Below, in pieces: positions 28,946-33,228 of a stretch of 33,228 nt of DNA (within the stretch, counting starts at the first letter, position 1; each line of letters begins with the position of its first letter). Position numbers and translations under genes: made by a program. Below the pieces are notes generated by a model, which had not been told where the DNA came from, did no database searches, and worked only from the letters and a program-made list of their open reading frames with translations. This stretch comes from Rhodobiaceae bacterium (GTDB taxonomy: Bacteria; Pseudomonadota; Alphaproteobacteria; Rhizobiales; JAKPQE01): NCBI GenBank assembly GCA_028278505.1, contig JANQEG010000048.1, positions 1 to 33,228 on the forward strand. The letters run 5' to 3'.

Positions 28946-29329
28946 TCACGCGGCAATGACCTTCCCGCCCTCTATGCGGACCGGGATCGGGCGCAGCGCG
29001 AGCCCCTGGCACGGTCCCTTGAGGCAATATCCGTCCGCGGCGCGGAACCGTGCGCCATGGGTCGAGCAGACCAGAACTTGCGGATTTTCGGCATCGAGGA
29101 AGCGACCGTCAAAGGTCTCCAGCGGCGTGCCGCCATGCGGGCAGGCATTGTGATAGGCGCGCAGCTCGCCGTCATGGCGGCAGATGACGACATCGGCGCG
29201 GGCGAGCCCCTCGCCGATGATGACGCTCTTGGCGCCGGGATCGGGGATATCGGCAAGATCGATCAAAGCCGTGCCGGCCTCGACGCGCGCAAACGGCGAG
29301 GCCGCGGGACGTCGCTCGGGTGCGGCCAT
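28946..29329 (-). CDS. Rieske 2Fe-2S domain protein
   Basis: A 127-residue small ferredoxin-like protein. The two halves of the Rieske cluster motif are ACPHGGTPL (Cys-x-His) near residue 70 and VCSTHGARF (Cys-x2-His) near 93; the two Cys and two His bind the [2Fe-2S] cluster. With no membrane segment or catalytic partner domain it is probably a stand-alone electron carrier, like NirD or bacterial Rieske ferredoxins. The ATG at 29329 overlaps the DUF1761 stop by one base (TGATG); a longer frame to 29656 is only the shadow of that gene. It ends a compact minus-strand run of small genes. Redox partner unknown. Confidence 0.88.
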   Translation of the reverse strand: MAAPERRPAASPFARVEAGTALIDLADIPDPGAKSVIIGEGLARADVVICRHDGELRAYHNACPHGGTPLETFDGRFLDAENPQVLVCSTHGARFRAADGYCLKGPCQGLALRPIPVRIEGGKVIAA

Positions 29330-29751
29330 CAGCCGAACGCCCCGATCACCATGCCCATGACCAGAAGCACGAGGAGCCAGTGGCCGGCATCGATCGCCGT
29401 CAGCTCCGGCGGCCGCATCGCAAAGGCGTTGTTGACGGCAATGGTGGTCGCAATGAAGCCGAGCCAGCAGAAGAAGCCGGAGACCAGGCCGTTCCAGATC
29501 GTGACCTGGTTCGGCCCGAGATGGCCGATGATGCCGGCGAGCATCGCCGCCATGACGAGATCGGCGAAACCGGCGGTGACGAATTGAACGATCGGCGGGC
29601 GGCCATTGCTGCGCTGGCGGATATCGGCCTCGGTCAGGCCGACGGCCGCCATCCACTGCTTGCCGAGGACACCGTACCAGACCGATCCGACGGCAAAACC
29701 GGCGATCGCCGCCAATATCACCGCAATATAACTGAAGCCGGCAAACGACAT
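29329..29751 (-). CDS. DUF1761 family small membrane protein
   Basis: A 140-residue protein with about four transmembrane segments, among them SYIAVILAAIAGFAVGSVWY, DLVMAAMLAGIIGHLG, and the C-terminal WLLVLLVMGMVIGAFG. The WYGVLGKQWMAAVGL segment after the first helix is typical of DUF1761. Function unknown. The ATG at 29751 with GGAG upstream is preferred over the frame opening at 29814, which would add a charged stretch before the first helix. It overlaps the Rieske gene by one base. Confidence 0.85.
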   Translation of the reverse strand: MSFAGFSYIAVILAAIAGFAVGSVWYGVLGKQWMAAVGLTEADIRQRSNGRPPIVQFVTAGFADLVMAAMLAGIIGHLGPNQVTIWNGLVSGFFCWLGFIATTIAVNNAFAMRPPELTAIDAGHWLLVLLVMGMVIGAFG

Positions 29752-29789
29752 CACGGACTCCGATCCAACCAACTCAATTCGGCGGGATT

Positions 29790-30512
29790 TTAAGCCTTCC
29801 CGGCAGCGCCGCAATCGACATTTTTCCGAGCATCAAAGCGCCACACCGCACATTTTTTGATCGACAGGTCTTCAAGCGCCCGCGTGACCGGAACCGAATA
29901 GGTGGCGAGCTGGCGCAGCCGGTCCTTGGGCAGATAGTAGCGATCGGGATCGCCGATGAGGATTTCGGCGCCCGCCGCCAGCCTTTGTTCCAGCCAGCGG
30001 GCGACCGTGCCTGCGGCCGGCCATTCATAAAAGACATCACCGGCGATGATGACGTCGAAATTCATCGGCGCGCCGTCGTCGCCCAGGAGATCGCGGGCGA
30101 TGATGTCGACCGCAACGCCGTTGGCCGCCGCATTCAGGCCGATCGCGGCTTGGGCGAAGGCGTCGACATCGGCAGCGGCGACCGCGGCGGCGCCCGCCTT
30201 CATCGCCGCGATCGCGCCGAGACCCGAGCCGGCGCCGAAATCGAGCACCGTCCGCCCGGCGACGACCGCCGGCGTGTCGATGAGGTAGCGGGCAAGCGCC
30301 TGGCCGCCGGCCCAGGCAAACGCCCAATAGGGCGACGGCAGGCCGAGCGCGGTCAGCTCCTCCTCGCCCTTCCGCCACAGCGGCGAGGTGTCGTCGGCGA
30401 GATGAAGCGAAATCTCCGGGACGAGCGGCGGCGCGATCAATCGCGTGTTTTCGCGGATGAACGCTTCGCGATCGGCGATCGGCGCGCCGGGCAGGATGTC
30501 GGTTTCGCGCAC
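29790..30512 (-). CDS. Class I SAM methyltransferase, METTL20/ETFB-lysine-methyltransferase-like
   Basis: A 240-residue methyltransferase. The SAM-binding motif I is VLDFGAGSGLGAIAA (about 89-103), followed by an acidic residue in AADVDAFAQ and the post-II motif AGDVFYEWP, typical of the METTL/MTF16 lysine methyltransferases. The stretch PSPYWAFAWAGGQALARYL is also a hallmark. METTL20 relatives in alphaproteobacteria are known to methylate lysines of the electron-transfer flavoprotein beta subunit; that substrate is inferred here. The start is GTG at 30512, one base after the stop of the next upstream gene, so coupling is likely. The C-terminal tail has two Cys (KKCAVWRFD, VDCGAAG). Confidence 0.85.
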   Translation of the reverse strand: MRETDILPGAPIADREAFIRENTRLIAPPLVPEISLHLADDTSPLWRKGEEELTALGLPSPYWAFAWAGGQALARYLIDTPAVVAGRTVLDFGAGSGLGAIAAMKAGAAAVAAADVDAFAQAAIGLNAAANGVAVDIIARDLLGDDGAPMNFDVIIAGDVFYEWPAAGTVARWLEQRLAAGAEILIGDPDRYYLPKDRLRQLATYSVPVTRALEDLSIKKCAVWRFDARKNVDCGAAGKA

Positions 30513-30513
30513 G

Positions 30514-30864
30514 TCAGAACCGCTCGCCGCCGCGCTGGCGCACCGGGTCCGGAAAATCGCGGTAAAGCGCGAACGTCACCCGTTCAACCAAGCGATTGAC
30601 CGCATGGTGCCGCGCCTCGATTTCGCCGGTCCGCGCCGCGACATCGAGAAAGAGCGCGTCGAACTGCGCCAGCCCGTCGAATTCGATCATGATGTGGAAC
30701 TCGCCGAGCTCGTCCGGCCCGAGGCCGAGCTTGCGCCGCATCAGCCGCCAGGCCGTGATCTTTCCCTCCGCCTCAAGCGCACCGAAATAGTCGGCGACCG
30801 CTGCCGCGAACTCCAGATCCTTGCAGCCGGGCTTCAGCGCGACGAAGGCGTGATAGATGTCCAT
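30514..30864 (-). CDS. DUF6614-like small protein
   Basis: A 116-residue protein that I assign to DUF6614 from its overall look: MDIYHAFVALKPGCKDLEFA, GEFHIMIEFDGLAQFDALF and HHAVNRLVERVTFALYRDFP. It appears to be a ferredoxin-like alpha/beta fold like the dimeric alpha-beta barrel (DABB) proteins, which would bind small molecules. No catalytic residue can be singled out. It lies 4 bases after the EVE gene and one base before the methyltransferase gene, firmly in the same transcript. Confidence 0.7.
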   Translation of the reverse strand: MDIYHAFVALKPGCKDLEFAAAVADYFGALEAEGKITAWRLMRRKLGLGPDELGEFHIMIEFDGLAQFDALFLDVAARTGEIEARHHAVNRLVERVTFALYRDFPDPVRQRGGERF

Positions 30865-30868
30865 GGCA

Positions 30869-31291
30869 TCAGGCGCCGTCGACGCCGGCCATGGCGCAGA
30901 CGATCGCCCATTCGTCAGCGGTCACCGGCTGCACCGAAAGCCGCGAATTCTTCACCAGCATCATGTCCTGAAGCTGCGGCGTCGCCTTGATTTCATCGAG
31001 GGTGACCGGCGTCTTCACCGGCTCGACCGCGGCGACATCGACGCACTCCCACCTATCCGTACCATCGGTGGAATCGGGATGCGCCTCGGCCGTGACCCGG
31101 ACAATCCCGACGATCCGCTTTTCGTCGACCGAGTGATAGAAGAAGCCGAGATCGCCTTGCTTCATCGCCCGCATGAAATTGCGCGCCTGGTAGTTGCGCA
31201 CCCCGTCCCATTCGGCGCCGTCGGGCCCGGCGGCGACCTGGTCGTCGAACGACCAGGTGCCCGGTTCCGATTTGAACAGCCAATACGCCAT
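30869..31291 (-). CDS. EVE domain-containing protein
   Basis: A 140-residue single-domain protein. The EVE domain is a PUA-like fold that in known members recognises modified bases in nucleic acids. Typical parts: MAYWLFKSEPGTWSFDD at the start, WDGVRNYQARNFMRAMKQGD, LGFFYHSVDEKRIVGIVRV and LVKNSRLSVQPV. AAGGAG lies 6 bases before the ATG. It heads the compact run EVE / DUF6614-like / methyltransferase / DUF1761 / Rieske. No restriction or defence gene is beside it, so a housekeeping role similar to the human THYN1 relative is more likely than defence. Confidence 0.92.
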   Translation of the reverse strand: MAYWLFKSEPGTWSFDDQVAAGPDGAEWDGVRNYQARNFMRAMKQGDLGFFYHSVDEKRIVGIVRVTAEAHPDSTDGTDRWECVDVAAVEPVKTPVTLDEIKATPQLQDMMLVKNSRLSVQPVTADEWAIVCAMAGVDGA

Positions 31292-31337
31292 CTGCGGCTC
31301 CTTGAAGTTCTCTCAGGCGTCTGATCCCGAAGGGCTG

Positions 31338-31649
31338 CTACGCCGCGCCCGGCTGCGGTCCGTCATAGCCCTCGATGATGACAAGGTCGGTGTCTGCCGC
31401 CGCCATGCGGATCGCCGCCGCCTTCTGGTATTCCGGCGAGTGATAGCACGCCAGCGCGGTTTGATAGTCGGCGAATTCAATGACCACATTGCGCTGCCGT
31501 GCCGTGCCCTCCGGCGCCTCGAAATCGCCGGCGCGCACCAGGAACCGCGCGCCATATTTGGCGAACGGCTCTGCATTGGCCGCAACATAGTTTTTATAGG
31601 CGTCGGGATCGGAGACATCGACCCGCGCGATCCAGTATGCTTTCGCCAT
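31338..31649 (-). CDS. DUF1330 family protein
   Basis: A 103-residue protein with the DUF1330 look: MAKAYWIARVDVSDPDAYKN, then AKYGARFLVRAGDFEAPEG, RNVVIEFADYQTALACYHS and PEYQKAAAIR. It has the ferredoxin-like dimeric alpha-beta barrel fold; function unknown. GGGAGG lies 8 bases before the ATG at 31649. It sits 46 bases upstream of the EVE gene in the same direction and may share its transcript. Confidence 0.93.
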   Translation of the reverse strand: MAKAYWIARVDVSDPDAYKNYVAANAEPFAKYGARFLVRAGDFEAPEGTARQRNVVIEFADYQTALACYHSPEYQKAAAIRMAAADTDLVIIEGYDGPQPGAA

Positions 31650-31769
31650 TGACGTTTCCTCCCGCTGTCGCCTAGAGCCTTAAGTGGTTGGTCGGATTTC
31701 GACCGCCACACTACACGACACCGTTCTGATCGCCATGCCGGATGTGCGGACAAAGGCGGCGATTTCAGC

Positions 31770-31883
31770 CCCCTCACCCTGTCGCTCTCCCCGCCGGGGA
31801 GAGGGCACGAAAACCGCAACGCAGTCAAAGACCTCACCTCTCCCCTCTGGGGAGAGGTCGGCGCGCAAGCGCCGGGTGAGGGG
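31770..31883. repeat. Composite REP-like palindrome
   Basis: Within the 386-base gap before the DMT gene (31650-32035), which has no gene, sits a nested structure: outer arms CCCCTCACCC (31770-31779) and GGGTGAGGGG (31874-31883); inside, CTCTCCCC/GGGGAGAG (31785-31803), ACCTCTCCCC/GGGGAGAGGT (31836-31858) and GGCGC/GCGCC (31860-31873). It matches the CTCTCCCC-type repeat common between genes in alphaproteobacteria. Confidence 0.7.
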
Positions 31884-32035
31884 AATAGAGCGGTTGCCGT
31901 CTCTCTCTGTTTGGCCGTAAATCAAGGCGTCAAAGGCAATAGTCCCAAGAAGCGTCGTGATGTGTGATCGACCGCTTTCCCCGACCGCCCGCGCGCGGCA
32001 GTCGAACGCCGGCAGTTTCCCCGGATAGATCGCCC

Positions 32036-32914
32036 ATGTCCACCAGTCGTTCCCTGGCCACGCTGATCGGCTTCACTGCGGTGCTGATGTGGGCGCTGCT
32101 GGCGCTGTTCACCGCCGCCAGCGGCACAGTGCCGCCGTTCCAGCTGGCGGCGATGAGCTTCCTCATCGGCGGCGCCATCGGCGCGCTCACCTGGCCGTTC
32201 CGTCCGCTAGCGCGGCGCGCCCTCGTCCAGAAGCTGCCGGTGTGGCTGCTCGGCGTCGGCGGGCTGTTCGGCTATCATTTCTTCTACTTCACCGCGCTGC
32301 GCAACGCGCCGCCGGTCGAGGCCGGGCTGATCGCCTATCTGTGGCCGCTGCTGATCGTGCTTCTGTCGGCAGCCCTGCCGGGCGAACGGCTCGGCTGGCA
32401 CCACATAGTGGGCGCCCTCATCGGGCTTGCCGGCACCGCCCTCATCGTCACCGGCGGCCGCGGCTTTACCGCCAATCCCGACTATGTCATCGGTTATGCC
32501 GCCGCATTCGTCTGCGCCGTCGTGTGGTCGAGCTATTCGGTGCTGTCGCGCCGCAATGCCGCCGTGCCGACCGATGCGGTCGCCGGCTTCTGCCTCGTCA
32601 CCGCGTGTCTGGCCGCGCTCTGCCATCTCGGCCTGGAGCAGACCGTCTGGCCGGCCGGCACGATCGAATGGCTGGCCGTTATCGGCCTCGGGCTGATGCC
32701 GGTCGGCGGCGCCTTCTATGTCTGGGATTACGGCGTCAAGCATGGCGACATCCAGGTCATCGGGGCGAGCGCCTATGCCGCCCCGCTCCTGTCGACGCTG
32801 GTGCTGATTGCCGCCGGTTATGGTGAATTTTCCGTGATTGTGGGGCTGGCCGCGCTGATGATCACGGCCGGCGCCATCATCGCCGCCAAGGACCTGATAT
32901 TTCGGCGGAATTGA
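32036..32914 (+). CDS. EamA/DMT-family transporter
   Basis: A 292-residue inner-membrane protein with about ten hydrophobic helices arranged as two EamA repeats (about 5-135 and 150-288). Recognisable pieces are LIGFTAVLMWALLALFTAAS, LFGYHFFYFTALRNAPPVEA at the end of the first repeat, and VGGAFYVWDYGVKHGDIQVI in the second. Some traits recall the aromatic amino-acid exporter YddG, but the substrate cannot be fixed. The start is the ATG at 32036; the frame is open upstream to 31964 but the extension is Arg/Pro-rich. A stretch of six T follows at 32974-32979, without a clean stem. Confidence 0.9.
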   Translation: MSTSRSLATLIGFTAVLMWALLALFTAASGTVPPFQLAAMSFLIGGAIGALTWPFRPLARRALVQKLPVWLLGVGGLFGYHFFYFTALRNAPPVEAGLIAYLWPLLIVLLSAALPGERLGWHHIVGALIGLAGTALIVTGGRGFTANPDYVIGYAAAFVCAVVWSSYSVLSRRNAAVPTDAVAGFCLVTACLAALCHLGLEQTVWPAGTIEWLAVIGLGLMPVGGAFYVWDYGVKHGDIQVIGASAYAAPLLSTLVLIAAGYGEFSVIVGLAALMITAGAIIAAKDLIFRRN

Positions 32915-33032
32915 CCGGTCACGGCGATCCGGAGGCGGCCCCGCGATCCGCCCTCGGTTTCGGACGGCCGGCCTTTTTTCGCGGGCATTCAGATAGGGTT
33001 TAACGTGAAATCAATACGCTGTTGCTTCAGTA

Positions 33033-33061
33033 TTGCAATCACTGTCGGCATGGTCCATATA
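33033..33061 (+). promoter_or_regulatory. Predicted promoter of tRNA-Gly
   Basis: TTGCAA (33033-33038) and CATATA (33056-33061) are 17 bases apart, about 42 bases upstream of the tRNA 5' end. Confidence 0.4.
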
Positions 33062-33102
33062 GGCCTCCGGCCGGCCCGGGACTATCCGGGTGCCAGTGAT
33101 GA

Positions 33103-33177
33103 GCGGGCGTAGCTCAGGGGTAGAGCACAACCTTGCCAAGGTTGGGGTCGTGAGTTCGAATCTCATCGCCCGCTCCA
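33103..33177 (+). tRNA. tRNA-Gly (anticodon GCC)
   Basis: All arms pair. The acceptor stem is GCGGGCG (33103-33109) with CGCCCGC (33167-33173); the D arm is GCTC...GAGC; the anticodon stem is CAACC/GGTTG around TTGCCAA, with anticodon GCC; the T arm is GTGAG-TTCGAAT-CTCAT. The 3' end carries discriminator T and an encoded CCA (33175-33177). A small hairpin ACGGTG/CACCGT (33206-33222) follows but has no T-run. Confidence 0.97.
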
Positions 33178-33228
33178 GTTTTCCCAAGGACGCATTCGAA
33201 CACCGACGGTGCGGCACACCGTTGCGCG

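Noticed and set aside
32974-32979. Intrinsic terminator after the DMT transporter
   Set aside because: Six T residues are present, but the sequence before them does not form a clean stem-loop.
33103-33228. tRNA-Gly as an integration (attachment) site
   Set aside because: No direct repeat of the tRNA 3' end and no integrase gene is visible in the window.

Overview
The window looks like chromosome of a GC-rich alphaproteobacterium, most likely a member of the Hyphomicrobiales (Rhizobiales). The signs are the argJ / parvulin PPIase / secA neighbourhood, a DnaA-domain-IV-like HTH protein paired with a DUF6456 protein, a TadG-like vWA protein, LuxR/LuxI-type quorum sensing, and several small families (DUF1761, DUF6614-like, EVE) common in that order. 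This is a judgement from protein content, not from 16S or a search.

Layout. 1-1972 (minus): argJ, cut by the window edge, and a secreted parvulin PPIase; secA diverges from them with a good promoter. 5135-6286: an orphan radical SAM/SPASM-like enzyme. 6417-9377 (minus): ispG followed by an ABC-2 exporter (ATPase plus permease) with overlapping genes. 9550-10095: a macro-domain protein. 10407-11972 (minus): a luxR-luxI pair with visible operator-like dyads. 12161-17691 (minus): a tightly packed four-gene operon with a GltD-like flavo-iron-sulfur protein, a second FAD/NAD reductase, and the fused alpha/gamma and the beta subunits of a 2-oxoacid:ferredoxin oxidoreductase. 17883-20263 (minus): an M48 lipoprotein peptidase with LysM and a nuclease-fold protein lacking key catalytic residues. 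20472-22700: a DnaA-related HTH protein, a DUF6456 protein and a threonine-dehydratase-like enzyme. 22725-26056: an AhpD/CMD-family protein, an intact secreted thermonuclease, a TadG-like vWA protein and an L,D-transpeptidase. 26853-31649 (minus): acs, then a run of small genes (Rieske, DUF1761, METTL20-like methyltransferase, DUF6614-like, EVE, DUF1330). The window closes with a DMT exporter and tRNA-Gly(GCC).

Most interesting features. (1) Two non-coding elements, about 100 and 264 bp, have related terminal inverted repeats (TAC[T/C]A...) and are both flanked by TTA. In each case one TTA is exactly the stop codon (TAA on the minus strand) of the adjacent gene: the ABC permease and luxI. They look like a MITE family. 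(2) The oxidoreductase operon seems to encode a self-contained 2-oxoacid:NAD(P)+ oxidoreductase. (3) The luxR-luxI cassette carries a dyad centred near -43 of a predicted luxI promoter, a hairpin over the luxI ribosome binding site, and a second dyad over the luxR -35 box. (4) The promoter of the DnaA-related protein gene is built into a composite inverted repeat carrying TTATCC motifs. Two intergenic stretches (26.2-26.8 kb and 31.77-31.88 kb) hold REP-like palindromes.
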